DNA of 64,000 nucleotides, from contig JAKLLG010000007.1 of the NCBI GenBank assembly GCA_023150275.1, forward strand, positions 1 through 64,000, given 5' to 3'. The stretch's first letter is position 1; every line of letters starts with the position of its first letter. The notes under the pieces are model-generated. The model was not told the DNA's origin, did no database searches, and saw only the letters and a program-made list of their open reading frames with translations. This document shows, piece after piece, positions 34,933 to 44,150 of the stretch. Made by a program: the position numbers and the translations under genes. The DNA comes from Rhodocyclaceae bacterium. GTDB lineage: Bacteria > Pseudomonadota > Gammaproteobacteria > Burkholderiales > Rhodocyclaceae.

Positions 34933-35403
34933 CTAGCCCTCACGATGGTAGGGGTGGTTCTTGACGACGCTGATCGCACGATAGAGCTGCTCGCACAGCA
35001 CGAGGCGTGCCATCGCGTGCGGCAGGGTCAGGCTGGAGAGGCGGATCATCTCGTCGGCCTTGTCCTTGAGTTCTGGAGCCAGCCCGTCGGCACCGCCGAT
35101 CAGGAAAGCAGTGTCGCCACCTTCCTGCATCCACGCTTCCAGTCGTCCGGCGAGCTGCACCGTGGTCAGATCCTTGCCGCGCTCGTCGAGCGCGACGACC
35201 CGGCTGCAGCCGGCAATGGCCGGCGCGATGCGCGCCATTTCCGCCGCCGTCAGCTGTTCCCGGCGCTTGCCGGCACGTGGCTCGGGCTTGATCTCGACGA
35301 CACTGAGCGGCAGTTCGCGCGGCATGCGCTTGATGTACTCCTCACAGCCCGTCGCCACCCAGTCCGGCATCCGGTGCCCGACAGCGGCGATGACGAGTTT
35401 CAT
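34933..35403 (-). CDS. rlmH: 23S rRNA pseudouridine-1915 N3-methyltransferase
   Basis: A 156-residue SPOUT methyltransferase. Signature parts are [34 protein letters not shown] and the C-terminal [15 protein letters not shown] knot region. It methylates pseudouridine 1915 in helix 69 of 23S rRNA. Length is the usual 155-160. Its start overlaps the rsfS stop by four bases. Confidence 0.95.
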   Translation of the reverse strand: MKLVIAAVGHRMPDWVATGCEEYIKRMPRELPLSVVEIKPEPRAGKRREQLTAAEMARIAPAIAGCSRVVALDERGKDLTTVQLAGRLEAWMQEGGDTAFLIGGADGLAPELKDKADEMIRLSSLTLPHAMARLVLCEQLYRAISVVKNHPYHREG

Positions 35404-35774
35404 GGCGCGGCGGCATCCTCGTCGGCCGCCGCCTTGCGGCTGCGCGCCGCCGGCCGCGCGGCCCATAACTCTTCGAGGTTGTAGTGGGCACGGACCGCCG
35501 GCTGCATCACATGCACGACGATGTCGCCGAGATCGACGAGCACCCACTCGCCGTTCTCTTCGCCCTCGACGGAAATGACCTCGCCGCCGGCTTCGCTGAC
35601 CTTCTCCTGCACGTTGCGGGCGAGCGCCTTCACCTGGCGGTTGGAGTCGCCGGTGGCGATCACGATGCGGTCGAACAGGGAGGTGAGCTTGGTGGTGTTG
35701 ATGACTTCGATGTCGCGGCCCTTGATGTCTTCGAGGGCGGAGACGGCCAGTTTCTGCAGCTTTTTAAGATCCAT
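35400..35774 (-). CDS. rsfS: Ribosome silencing factor
   Basis: A 124-residue RsfS/Iojap protein. The core has [30 protein letters not shown] and [16 protein letters not shown], all family hallmarks. It binds uL14 and blocks subunit joining in starvation. A short Ala/Arg-rich tail follows. It lies between nadD and rlmH with overlaps on both sides. Confidence 0.95.
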   Translation of the reverse strand: MDLKKLQKLAVSALEDIKGRDIEVINTTKLTSLFDRIVIATGDSNRQVKALARNVQEKVSEAGGEVISVEGEENGEWVLVDLGDIVVHVMQPAVRAHYNLEELWAARPAARSRKAAADEDAAAP

Positions 35775-36441
35775 CGGCGAGGGGTATCGTGTTGCGGTAG
35801 AGGTTGTTTGCATCAATATAGTCGATCACCGCCGAGGGCAGCAAATAGCGCGGGCTCTGGCCGTTGGCGAGCAGGGCGCGCAGCTGGGTCGCGGAAATCG
35901 ACAGCTGCGTCATCGCGAAGGTGCACAGGCGGCCGGCGGGCGTGGCAGCGAGCGCTGCGGGATCCGCGCTGCGCCGTTCCTGATAGAGCTTGGCGAGCAC
36001 TTGTGGCATGCCGGCCGGGTCGAGCGGAAAACCGGGGCGGTGGGCGATGCCGAGATGCGCCAGCGACAGCAGTTCCTGCCAGCGATGCCAGCCGGGCAGT
36101 CCGGCAAAGGCGTCGGCGCCGAGCAGCAGCACCAGCGGCCGGGTGTTGCCCAGTTCACGACGCAGGCGCTCCAGTGTCGGCACGGTATAGCTCGCATCGG
36201 CGGCGACCTCGCTGGCATCGACGCAGAAGCGGGGGTTGTCGGCGACGGCCCGTTCGACCATGCGCAAGCGATGCGCGGCGGTGACGCGCGGAGCTTCGCG
36301 GTGTCGTGGTTGTCCGGCCGGAATCCAGCGCACTTCAGCGAGACCGAGCGCCTCGGCAGCTTCCTCCGCAAGACGCAGGTGTCCGAGATGCACCGGATCG
36401 AAGGTGCCGCCGAAGATGCCCAGCGGCGCGAAATTATTCAT
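35764..36441 (-). CDS. nadD: Nicotinate-nucleotide adenylyltransferase
   Basis: A 225-residue enzyme that adenylates nicotinate mononucleotide in NAD synthesis. The nucleotidyltransferase motif GIFGGTFDPVHLGHLRLAEEA is at the N-terminus (core GGTFDPVHLGH), and the ISATQLRALLANG segment near the end is the second (ISST-R-type) motif. ATG at 36441 overlaps the end of the upstream membrane gene by 8 bp. Confidence 0.95.
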   Translation of the reverse strand: MNNFAPLGIFGGTFDPVHLGHLRLAEEAAEALGLAEVRWIPAGQPRHREAPRVTAAHRLRMVERAVADNPRFCVDASEVAADASYTVPTLERLRRELGNTRPLVLLLGADAFAGLPGWHRWQELLSLAHLGIAHRPGFPLDPAGMPQVLAKLYQERRSADPAALAATPAGRLCTFAMTQLSISATQLRALLANGQSPRYLLPSAVIDYIDANNLYRNTIPLADGS

Positions 36442-37258
36442 TGGCCGCGGGCGCGTCGGGCGGCGGCTCGCCGTCACTCTCGGACTGCGCTGGCTCGCTG
36501 TCGGTGAAAACCTCGCGGTAGCTGACGTAGAAGCTCGCTACCAGCGTCGGGGCCAGAATGAACATCAGCGGCAGCATCAGCAGGGTGGAGGCAAACGACG
36601 AGGCGCCGGGAACGATCGCGACCAGTGCGCCGAGCACGATGCCCGGAAGCAGTCCGCCGAAGATGAGCGCACACGCCGTGTAGGCGAGAAAGGCACGCCA
36701 GTTGCGCAGGCAGGCGAAGAGGCTGAAGAAGAGTGCCTTGCCGGCGGTGAACCCATGCCAGGCGACCAGCACCGGTGCGTACCACCAGGCCATGATCACC
36801 GGAGCCATCAGGATCAAGGTGATCTGCGCAGCGAGCAGGAAATCGCCGCTGGCGATTTCCTCGGGGCTGGGCTTGTAGGCGCCGATCATCGCCTGCAGGA
36901 ACATGCCGCCATCAACGATCGCCGATGCGCCAAGCGCGCTCAGCGAGGTGACGAGGTAGAGCCCGCCGAGCATGACCAGCGTTTTCAGTTCCTTGCGAAA
37001 GCCGGAGAACAGCACTGGAAATTCGAGTGGCTGTCCCCTGTCGAGCTTGCGCACCGCGTTCATCAGGCTGACCGAGAATGCCGGAATGGCGAGTGTCGCC
37101 GCCAGCGGGCCGAGCAGCGGGATGGTGTTGACCGTGGCCAAGGTTAGCCAGTAGGCAATGATGATCAGCGTCAGCATCGGCGGGTTCTTGCGGAACAGGG
37201 CAAACCCGGCGGCGAGCCAGCGCCAGCCTTCGCCGGCGGAGAGTTGTTTTGCTTGCAT
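36434..37258 (-). CDS. BPSS1780-family membrane protein (copy 2)
   Basis: A 274-residue membrane protein with about six hydrophobic segments. It starts with the typical GEGWRWLAAGFALFRKNPPML motif (core GWRWLAAGFALFRKNP) and ends in an acidic cytoplasmic tail. Paralogous to the next gene upstream (37276-38022), with which it shares the W-x-x-G-F/W-x-x-F-x-x-N-P start. No function is established. ATG at 37258 is preferred; a TTG at 37279 is possible. Confidence 0.8.
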   Translation of the reverse strand: MQAKQLSAGEGWRWLAAGFALFRKNPPMLTLIIIAYWLTLATVNTIPLLGPLAATLAIPAFSVSLMNAVRKLDRGQPLEFPVLFSGFRKELKTLVMLGGLYLVTSLSALGASAIVDGGMFLQAMIGAYKPSPEEIASGDFLLAAQITLILMAPVIMAWWYAPVLVAWHGFTAGKALFFSLFACLRNWRAFLAYTACALIFGGLLPGIVLGALVAIVPGASSFASTLLMLPLMFILAPTLVASFYVSYREVFTDSEPAQSESDGEPPPDAPAANE

Positions 37259-37275
37259 GCGCGAATCCCGGTTTT

Positions 37276-38022
37276 TCAACCGAGGAAGATGTCCTTGTAG
37301 GAAGCGTACAGCGCACCGTAGAGCACCGGTAGCAGGACGAGGAAGCCCAGACCCATCGGCAGTGCGGCGAAGAAACAGAGCACCATCACGACGATGCCGA
37401 AGATGAGCATCGCCAGCCAGTTCTTCAGACAGGCGTCGAAGCTCGCTTTCAACGCGGCGACGGGGGGCATGTCGTTGAAGAAGACCAGTGCCGGCGCGAA
37501 CCAGACGGCGGCGATCAGCGGCACGCCCAGTAGCACGGTCATCAGGCCGGCGATGAAGACGCCGCCGAAACCAATGCCGGCGCCCACGGCCGGCTGCCCC
37601 GCGGCGCCGAAAACGATACCGCCGGCAACGCTGCCGCCGACCAGCACCATGACCACGAGCGCGATGATCAGCCAGCCGACCATGTTCATGACGCCGACGA
37701 TGACCAGCGGTCCGGTGTTGCGCTTGAAGCCGGCGAACAGGTCGACGATCTCGAAGCTGCCCTCATCGGAGAGGCGGCGCACGGCGTGCAGCATGCCGGC
37801 GGTGAGCACGGGCATCAGCATGTTGGCGGCGAGCGTGCCGATCATCGGCACGATCTGCAGGCCGAGAAAGATCACCAGGAGGAGCACACAGGTCGCCAGC
37901 CACAGCCCCGGATTGGCGACGAAGCTCGCCCAGCCCTGGCGCAGCCAGGCGAAAGCCGAATCCGGCGGGGCGACGCGTGCCTGCCCCGAAAAGGTGGCAG
38001 GAGTGAGCGGAAACGGGTCCAT
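37276..38022 (-). CDS. BPSS1780-family membrane protein (copy 1)
   Basis: A 248-residue membrane protein. FAWLRQGWASFVANPGLWLA is the family start (core GWASFVANPGLW), followed by five or six helices, several rich in Gly and Val. It is a paralog of the gene just downstream, so the pair is a tandem duplication and could form a heteromeric membrane unit. Function is unknown. Confidence 0.8.
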   Translation of the reverse strand: MDPFPLTPATFSGQARVAPPDSAFAWLRQGWASFVANPGLWLATCVLLLVIFLGLQIVPMIGTLAANMLMPVLTAGMLHAVRRLSDEGSFEIVDLFAGFKRNTGPLVIVGVMNMVGWLIIALVVMVLVGGSVAGGIVFGAAGQPAVGAGIGFGGVFIAGLMTVLLGVPLIAAVWFAPALVFFNDMPPVAALKASFDACLKNWLAMLIFGIVVMVLCFFAALPMGLGFLVLLPVLYGALYASYKDIFLG

Positions 38023-38069
38023 GGCAGATCCTTGGGAAGGGTGCGGGAATGCTAGCTGGGGCGAGCCAC

Positions 38070-39023
38070 TCAGGCAAGCGGCAGGGGTGGTGGCAACGGC
38101 GGCGCTGGGCAGTCCGCGCGCTCACGGAGAATGCGCATGAAGGCGAGCGGGTCGCGCACCGTGACATCCTCTCCCGGCTGCGGGCAGTAGAAATCCTCCA
38201 GCCGCGACAGCCAGAAGCGCAGGGCAGCGGCACGCAGCTGGCGTGGCCAGGCCAGGCATTCGTCGGCGGTGAGGGGGCGTACGGCCCGATAGGCCTCGGT
38301 CAGCGCGGCGCTCCGGGCTGCATCGAGGGCGCCGTCGGCATCGTTGCACCAGTCGTTGGCGACGATGGCCAGATCGAAGAGGAATTCGCCGTGCCCGGCG
38401 AAGTAGAAATCGAGCAGGCCGCCGATCCGGTCGCCAGCGAAGAGCACGTTGTCGCGGAACAGGTCGGCGTGGATGACGCCGCAGGGCAAGGCAGGGGACG
38501 GTGTCCGACGGAAGGCGAGTTCTGCGCTGAGCATTGCTGCTGCATCGCGCGGCAGCAAGGGCAAAACGCGCGCGGCGGTGGCGGCGATCCACCCGTCGCC
38601 GCGTGGATGCGGGGGGGCGATGATCCCGTCGCTGGCGAGATGCAGGCGCGCGAGCGCGGCACCGGCCGCCGCGCAGTGGGCGGGCGTCGGTTGGGACACC
38701 GAGGCGCCGGAGAGGCGCGAGAAAAGGGCTGCCGGCCTGCCGTTGAGCACGCCGAGCAATTGGCCGTCGCGGCGGCGACGAGGCGCCGGGCAGGGAATGT
38801 CTTTCCCCGCGAGGTGTGCCAGCAGGTCGAGATAGAAGGGGAGCAGTTCGGGCGCGACGCTTTCGAACAGCGTCAGCACATGGCGTTCTCCGACGGTGTC
38901 GACGAAGAAATTGGAGTTTTGAACCCCTTCGCTGATGCCCGCAAGTTGTTGCAGCGGGCCCAGTTCATAGGCCTGCAGCCAGTCGGCGAGCTGTTCGAAT
39001 GAAACCGGGGTGAAAACCGACAC
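38070..39023 (-). CDS. thrB: Homoserine kinase (type II, ThrB)
   Basis: A 317-residue kinase of the APH-like fold, which phosphorylates homoserine for threonine synthesis. It begins SVFTPVSFEQLADWL. The catalytic loop is GVIHADLFRDNVLFAGD, and GLLDFYFAG is the metal-binding DFG-equivalent. This is the betaproteobacterial/pseudomonad type, not the GHMP type. The GTG at 39023 is chosen because it gives the family N-terminus, though no clear ribosome site precedes it. Confidence 0.92.
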   Translation of the reverse strand: MSVFTPVSFEQLADWLQAYELGPLQQLAGISEGVQNSNFFVDTVGERHVLTLFESVAPELLPFYLDLLAHLAGKDIPCPAPRRRRDGQLLGVLNGRPAALFSRLSGASVSQPTPAHCAAAGAALARLHLASDGIIAPPHPRGDGWIAATAARVLPLLPRDAAAMLSAELAFRRTPSPALPCGVIHADLFRDNVLFAGDRIGGLLDFYFAGHGEFLFDLAIVANDWCNDADGALDAARSAALTEAYRAVRPLTADECLAWPRQLRAAALRFWLSRLEDFYCPQPGEDVTVRDPLAFMRILRERADCPAPPLPPPLPLA

Positions 39024-39062
39024 GTGGCGTAGGGAGGGCCGGCAGGGGGCGCCGGCCGGCAA

Positions 39063-39422
39063 TCAGAAGGTCTTGATGATCCACATCGGAACGCGGACCT
39101 TGTTGTCCAGCGATTCCATGTGGTTGAAGTTGCCGTCGCCCTCGGTATCGACAAGGTAATACGGTACGCCGTGCGGTGGCGTCACCTTGATCATGTACAG
39201 GCGGCCGTCGCGGCGGTATTCCTCGACCGTGTCGCCCTCGCGCTTGCGGATGGTCACCTGCGGTTCGAGCGCCTCGTCGAAAGGCACGATTTCCGGTGGC
39301 GGCGGTGGTACGGCCGGCAAGGGTTGCAGGTCGGCCGGCCTGCTGTTCTGAGCGAGCGCGGGGGAGACAGCGGCGCTGGCAGCGAGGCACAGCAGCACGA
39401 GCGGTACAAAAAGGCGACGCAT
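39063..39422 (-). CDS. DUF2782 exported protein
   Basis: A 119-residue protein with a Sec signal peptide (cleavage near ALAQ), a proline-rich linker and a conserved C-terminal block (TIRKREGDTVEEYRRDG then LYMIKVTPPHGVPYYLVD, quoted in part). This is the DUF2782 family, commonly found beside thrB and polA in betaproteobacteria. It is periplasmic, with unknown role. Confidence 0.88.
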   Translation of the reverse strand: MRRLFVPLVLLCLAASAAVSPALAQNSRPADLQPLPAVPPPPPEIVPFDEALEPQVTIRKREGDTVEEYRRDGRLYMIKVTPPHGVPYYLVDTEGDGNFNHMESLDNKVRVPMWIIKTF

Positions 39423-39455
39423 GGAGAAATCTCCGGGATGGATAGGCGGATTGTA

Positions 39456-40184
39456 TTACAGGTTGAGCAGCATCTCCCGCTCGTCCGCGGAAGGGGCGAA
39501 GCCGCGGGTCTCGTAGTGCTTGAAGATGGCCTCGACGATCTCCTCCGGCTTGTCGAGCACCTGGATCAGGTCCATGTCGTCGGGCGAGATCATCTGCTCG
39601 CGCACCAGCGTGTCGCGGAACCAGTCCACCATCCCCTGCCAGAACGGGGTGTGCACCAGGATGATCGGAATCTTGCGGCTCTTGCCGGTCTGCACCAGCG
39701 TCAGCGCCTCCATCAGCTCGTCGAGCGTGCCGAAGCCGCCGGGCATCACGACGTAGGCACTGGCGAACTTGACGAACATGTACTTGCGCGCAAAGAAATG
39801 GCGGAAGGTCTGCGAGATGTCCTGGTAGGCGTTCGCGTGCTGCTCGTGCGGCAACTGGATGTTGAGGCCGACCGACGGGCTCTTGCCGAGGAAGGCCCCC
39901 TTGTTCGCCGCCTCCATGATGCCGGGGCCGCCGCCCGAGATGACGGAGAAACCGGAATCGGAGAGCCGGCGGGCGATCTGCTCGGTCAGTTCGTAGTACG
40001 GCGTACCGGGTGCGGTGCGCGCGCTGCCGAAGATGGACACCGCCGGACGGATCGCCGCCAGCCTTTCGGTGGCCTCGACGAACTCTGCCATAATGCCGAA
40101 GATCCGCCAGGATTCCCGCGCCGAGATCGATTTCGTCAGGTAGTCGGGGTCTGCCGCTGGCGGCAATTTTTCCTTTTCGCTCAT
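39456..40184 (-). CDS. LOG-family Rossmann protein (TIGR00730)
   Basis: A 242-residue protein of the lysine-decarboxylase-like/LOG family. SIFGSAR, SGGGPGIMEAANKGAF and VVMPGGFGTLDELMEAL (PGGxGTxxE) are the substrate-binding hallmarks. Such enzymes release free base from nucleoside 5'-monophosphates. The bacterial physiological substrate is uncertain. It is divergent from polA by 13 bp. Confidence 0.9.
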   Translation of the reverse strand: MSEKEKLPPAADPDYLTKSISARESWRIFGIMAEFVEATERLAAIRPAVSIFGSARTAPGTPYYELTEQIARRLSDSGFSVISGGGPGIMEAANKGAFLGKSPSVGLNIQLPHEQHANAYQDISQTFRHFFARKYMFVKFASAYVVMPGGFGTLDELMEALTLVQTGKSRKIPIILVHTPFWQGMVDWFRDTLVREQMISPDDMDLIQVLDKPEEIVEAIFKHYETRGFAPSADEREMLLNL

Positions 40185-40197
40185 ATTCTTCTTCTCT

Positions 40198-42930
40198 ATG
40201 TCCGTGCTGCTGCTGGTCGACGGTTCGTCGTACCTCTATCGCGCCTTCCATGCCCTGCCCGACCTGCGCAACACGGCCGGCGAACCGACCGGCGCAATCG
40301 TCGGCGTGCTGAACATGCTACGCCGGCTGGAAAGCGACCACAAGGCGATGGATGTGGCGTACAAGGCCTGCGTCTTCGACGCGAAGGGCAAGACTTTCCG
40401 CGACGAGTGGTATCCCGAATACAAGGCGCACCGGCCGCCGATGCCGGACGACCTCGCCTGCCAGATCGAGCCCTTGCACCAGTGCATCGCCGCGCTCGGC
40501 TGGCCACTGATCATGGAACCCGGGGTCGAGGCCGACGACGTCATCGGCACGCTGGCCCGGCAGGCGGCGGCGCAGGGCATCGAGGTCGTCATCTCCACCG
40601 GCGACAAGGATCTCGCGCAGCTCGTCGACAAGCATGTGACGCTGGTCAACACGATGAGCGAGGAGCGCCTCGACGAAGCCGGCGTGCTGCAGAAATTCGG
40701 CGTGCCGCCCGAGCGCATCGTCGATTACCTGACGCTGATGGGCGATACCGTCGACAACGTGCCGGGCGTGAACAAATGCGGCCCGAAGACGGCGGTGAAA
40801 TGGCTGACCCAGTACGGCACCCTCGACAACCTGATCGCCCATGCCGACGAGGTCGGCGGCGTGGTCGGCGAGAACCTCCGCCAGGCGCTCGGCTTCCTGC
40901 CGCTCGGCCGCAGGCTGGTGACGGTGGTCTGCGACCTGCCGCTGGCAATGACGCCGCAGTCGCTGGTGGCGCAGCCGCCGCAGCGCGAGAAGCTGGTCGA
41001 GCTGTTCACGCGCATCGAGTCGAAGAGCTGGCTGCGCGAGTTTTCCGGTGACGCCGCAACCGCGCCGACGAGCGAAGCCGTTGCACCGGCGCCGGTCGAC
41101 AGCGGTTCGCTGTTCGCGCCGGATCGTTCCGCCTACGAGACGGTGCTCGACTGGTCGGCCTTCGAGCGCTGGTTGGAAAAGATCAATGCGGCCGCACTGA
41201 CCGCTGTCGACACCGAAACCACCAGCCTCGATCCCTTCGCGGCGCGCATCGTCGGCATTTCGCTCGCCACCGCGCCGGGCGAGGCCTGCTACATCCCCGT
41301 CGCCCACCACTACGCCGGCGTGCCGGCACAGCTGCCGCGCGACGAGGTGCTGGCGAAGCTGAAGCCGTGGCTCGAATCGGCGCAGCACGCCAAGCTCGGC
41401 CAGCACCTGAAGTACGACCAGCACGTCTTCGCCAACCACGGCATCGCGCTCGCCGGCATTGCGCACGACACGCTGCTCGAATCCTACGTCTTCGAATCGG
41501 ACAAGGGGCATGACCTCGGCCAGCTCGCCTCGCGCCATGCCGGCCTCGACACCATCTCGTACGAATCGCTGTGCGGCAAGGGCGCCAAGCAGATCGGCTT
41601 CGAGCAGGTGGCGATCGAACTGGCCGCCGAGTATTCGGCCGAGGACTCCGACGTCACGCTGCGGGTGCATGAGGCGCTGCTGCCGCGCATCGATGCACAG
41701 GAAGGCCTGAAGCGCATCTACCGCGAGATCGAGATGCCGGCGCGCGAGGTCATCTGGCGCATGGAGCGCAACGGCATCCTGATCGACAGCACGCTGCTCG
41801 GGCAGCAGAGCCACGAACTCGGCACGGCGCTGATCGCGCTCGAGAACAAGGCGCACGAACTCGCCGGGCAGCCGTTCAACCTCAACTCGCCGAAGCAGCT
41901 CGCCGACATCCTCTTCTCCAAGCTCGGCCTGCCGGTACAGAAGAAGACGCCGTCGGGCGGCCCCTCGACCGATGAGGAAGTGCTGTCCGAGCTGGCGCTC
42001 GACTACCCGCTGCCGAAGGTGCTGCTGGAGACGCGCACGCTCTCCAAACTGAAGAGCACCTACACCGACAAGCTGCCGCGCATGATCAACCCGCAGACCG
42101 GCCGCGTGCACACCAGCTTCTCGCAGGCCAGCGTCATCACCGGGCGGCTCGCCAGTTCCGAACCGAACCTGCAGAACATCCCGGTGCGTACCGCCGAGGG
42201 CCGCCGCATCCGCGCTGCCTTCGTGGCGCCTGCCGGCAGCAGCATCGTCTCCGCCGACTACTCGCAGATCGAGCTGCGCATCATGGCGCACCTCTCCGAA
42301 GACCCGCGCCTGCTGGAGGCCTTTGCCGCCGGTGAGGACGTGCACCGCGCCACCGCCGCCGAGATCTTCGGCGTCACGCCGCTGGAAGTCGGCCCGGACC
42401 AGCGCCGCGTCGCCAAGGTCATCAACTTCGGCCTCATCTACGGCATGAGCGCCTTCGGCCTCGCGCGCCAGCTCGATCTCGAACGCAGCGCCGCCCAGGC
42501 CTATATCGAGCGCTACTTCGCCCGCTACCCCGGTGTCGCCCGCTACATGGAAGAGACGCGCAACCAGGCCAAGCGCGACGGCTACGTGGAAACGGTGTTC
42601 GGCCGGCGGCTGTGGCTGCCGGACATCCGTGCCCAGCAGGTCGGCCGCCGCCAGGGCGCCGAGCGTGCCGCGATCAATGCGCCGATGCAGGGCACGGCCG
42701 CCGACCTGATCAAGCTGGCGATGGTCGCCGTGCAGCGCTGGCTGGATGAAAAGCGGATGGCGACGAAACTCGTCCTGCAGGTGCACGACGAACTGGTGCT
42801 GGAAGTGCCGGATGCCGAACTGGCCGGGATTCGGCTGGAGCTGCCGCGGCTGATGACGCAGGTGGCGAAGTTGCGGGTGCCGCTGGTGGTCGAGGTCGGT
42901 GTCGGACCGAACTGGGATAAGGCGCACTGA
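40198..42930 (+). CDS. polA: DNA polymerase I
   Basis: A 910-residue three-domain enzyme. Residues ~1-290 are the 5'-3' exonuclease (LVDGSSYLYRAFHAL, ADDVIGTLA, STGDKDLAQL). Residues ~320-500 are the 3'-5' proofreading domain with VDTETTSLDP, so exonuclease acidic residues appear intact. Residues ~530-910 are the polymerase, with VSADYSQIELR (motif A), RRVAKVINFGLIYGMS (motif B) and LVLQVHDELVLEVP (motif C). It is full length. The ribosome site before 40198 is weak. Confidence 0.97.
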   Translation: MSVLLLVDGSSYLYRAFHALPDLRNTAGEPTGAIVGVLNMLRRLESDHKAMDVAYKACVFDAKGKTFRDEWYPEYKAHRPPMPDDLACQIEPLHQCIAALGWPLIMEPGVEADDVIGTLARQAAAQGIEVVISTGDKDLAQLVDKHVTLVNTMSEERLDEAGVLQKFGVPPERIVDYLTLMGDTVDNVPGVNKCGPKTAVKWLTQYGTLDNLIAHADEVGGVVGENLRQALGFLPLGRRLVTVVCDLPLAMTPQSLVAQPPQREKLVELFTRIESKSWLREFSGDAATAPTSEAVAPAPVDSGSLFAPDRSAYETVLDWSAFERWLEKINAAALTAVDTETTSLDPFAARIVGISLATAPGEACYIPVAHHYAGVPAQLPRDEVLAKLKPWLESAQHAKLGQHLKYDQHVFANHGIALAGIAHDTLLESYVFESDKGHDLGQLASRHAGLDTISYESLCGKGAKQIGFEQVAIELAAEYSAEDSDVTLRVHEALLPRIDAQEGLKRIYREIEMPAREVIWRMERNGILIDSTLLGQQSHELGTALIALENKAHELAGQPFNLNSPKQLADILFSKLGLPVQKKTPSGGPSTDEEVLSELALDYPLPKVLLETRTLSKLKSTYTDKLPRMINPQTGRVHTSFSQASVITGRLASSEPNLQNIPVRTAEGRRIRAAFVAPAGSSIVSADYSQIELRIMAHLSEDPRLLEAFAAGEDVHRATAAEIFGVTPLEVGPDQRRVAKVINFGLIYGMSAFGLARQLDLERSAAQAYIERYFARYPGVARYMEETRNQAKRDGYVETVFGRRLWLPDIRAQQVGRRQGAERAAINAPMQGTAADLIKLAMVAVQRWLDEKRMATKLVLQVHDELVLEVPDAELAGIRLELPRLMTQVAKLRVPLVVEVGVGPNWDKAH

Positions 42931-43030
42931 GACCGGGCGCACTGAGTCGCGACTTGCCGCCAGTCCATTGACATCAGGCACATCGACGAGCGTGGCATAA
43001 TCGGCAGCAGGCATTTTGCAGGAGGCAATG

Positions 43031-43624
43031 ATGCAGACCGCTGAATACACCAAGGTCAGTGAAAACGAATATCTGGCGCTGGAGGCGAGAAGCCCGGTGC
43101 GTCATGAGTATCTGGCCGGCGATGTCTACGCAATGACGGGCGCCTCGCTTCGGCACAACGTGATCACCCTCAACATCGCCGCCCTGTTGCGCGCCCATTT
43201 GCGTGGAACGCCGTGCAGAACTTTTGTCGCAGACGCCAAGCTGCGCATTGCCAAGGTGAGCGCCTACTACTATCCGGATGTGATGGTCACCTGCGACCCG
43301 CGGCACCTGACGGTTGGCAGCGACGACCTGGTCGTCGAGGCGCCGAAGCTCATCGTCGAGGTGCTTTCGGCGTCGACAGAAGGCACCGATCGGCGCGAAA
43401 AGCTGATCGCCTACCGTGGCATCCCGTCCTTGCAGGAGTATGTGCTTGTCGCGCAGGACGAGGCGAAGATCGAGATCCATCGCCGCCACGGCGATATCGG
43501 CTGGGAAATTGTGACGCTGTCGCCCGGCGATCCGGTCGAGTTGAAAAGCCTCGAATTCGCCAGCGACTTTGCGACGGTCTATGAAGAAACCGGCTTGATC
43601 GCCGGGGGCGTGGCAGCCAGCTGA
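43031..43624 (+). CDS. Uma2-family putative endonuclease (DUF820)
   Basis: A 197-residue PD-(D/E)xK-like protein. Family marks are YLALEARSPVRHEYLAGDVYAMTG (core RHEYLAGDVYAMTG), YYPDVMVTCD and PKLIVEVLSAST, where the Asp and Glu would bind metal. Function in most genomes is unproven. A perfect AGGAGG lies at 43020-43025, giving better spacing to ATG 43031 than to ATG 43028. It is single and not linked to a recognisable partner. Confidence 0.82.
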   Translation: MQTAEYTKVSENEYLALEARSPVRHEYLAGDVYAMTGASLRHNVITLNIAALLRAHLRGTPCRTFVADAKLRIAKVSAYYYPDVMVTCDPRHLTVGSDDLVVEAPKLIVEVLSASTEGTDRREKLIAYRGIPSLQEYVLVAQDEAKIEIHRRHGDIGWEIVTLSPGDPVELKSLEFASDFATVYEETGLIAGGVAAS

Positions 43625-43625
43625 T

Positions 43626-44150
43626 TCAGCTGGCCGGCCAGTCGATTAAAACGTATTCGCCGTGGGCGAAACGTCGTTGTGACCAGACGGCTGCGGGTTC
43701 GCGGCGAAGATGGCCGACCGCGGCGCGCATGATTCCAGCGTGTGTCACCACCGCGCAGGCCGTCGCATCTTCCCGTGCCAGCGCGTCGAGCACTGCAACA
43801 CACCGCGACTGCAGCATCGCCGCCGATTCACCGCCGGGCGGTACGAAGTGCGGCACGTCGGCAGCCCACGCATCGAGTGCTTCGCGCGGGATTTCGTCCC
43901 AGGGTTTTCCTTCCCATTCCCCGAAGTGCATTTCCATCAGTCGCGCGTCGAAGCGCGGCGCTGGGTGCAGCAAGGTGGCGAGTTCCCGGCAGCGTGCGAG
44001 CGGGCTGGCGATCACTGGCAATCCGGGCGGCAACTGCGCACGCAGGGCGTCCGCCGTGCTGACAAGGTCAAGTGCGGGAATATCGAGTTGGCCGTAGCAG
44101 ATGCCTTCGGCGATCTGCGGGCGCGGGTGGCGAATCAGGAAAACCTGCAC
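43626..44150 (-). CDS. cobC: Alpha-ribazole phosphatase (histidine phosphatase)
   Basis: A 174-residue histidine phosphatase. The motif FLIRHPRP replaces the usual RHG, as LIRHPxP does in many CobC proteins. Catalytic Glu is in MEMHFGEWEGKPWDEI and the second His in VVTHAGIMRAA. It removes phosphate from alpha-ribazole 5'-phosphate (or the final cobalamin phosphate) in nucleotide loop assembly. The GTG start (44150) overlaps cobS by 16 bp. Confidence 0.88.
   Translation of the reverse strand: MQVFLIRHPRPQIAEGICYGQLDIPALDLVSTADALRAQLPPGLPVIASPLARCRELATLLHPAPRFDARLMEMHFGEWEGKPWDEIPREALDAWAADVPHFVPPGGESAAMLQSRCVAVLDALAREDATACAVVTHAGIMRAAVGHLRREPAAVWSQRRFAHGEYVLIDWPAS

Noticed and set aside
40318-43053. 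911-codon open frame antisense to polA
   Set aside because: It lies wholly opposite a complete polA with all motifs; its translation has no recognisable family and an Arg/His/Gly-rich bias typical of GC-rich shadow frames.
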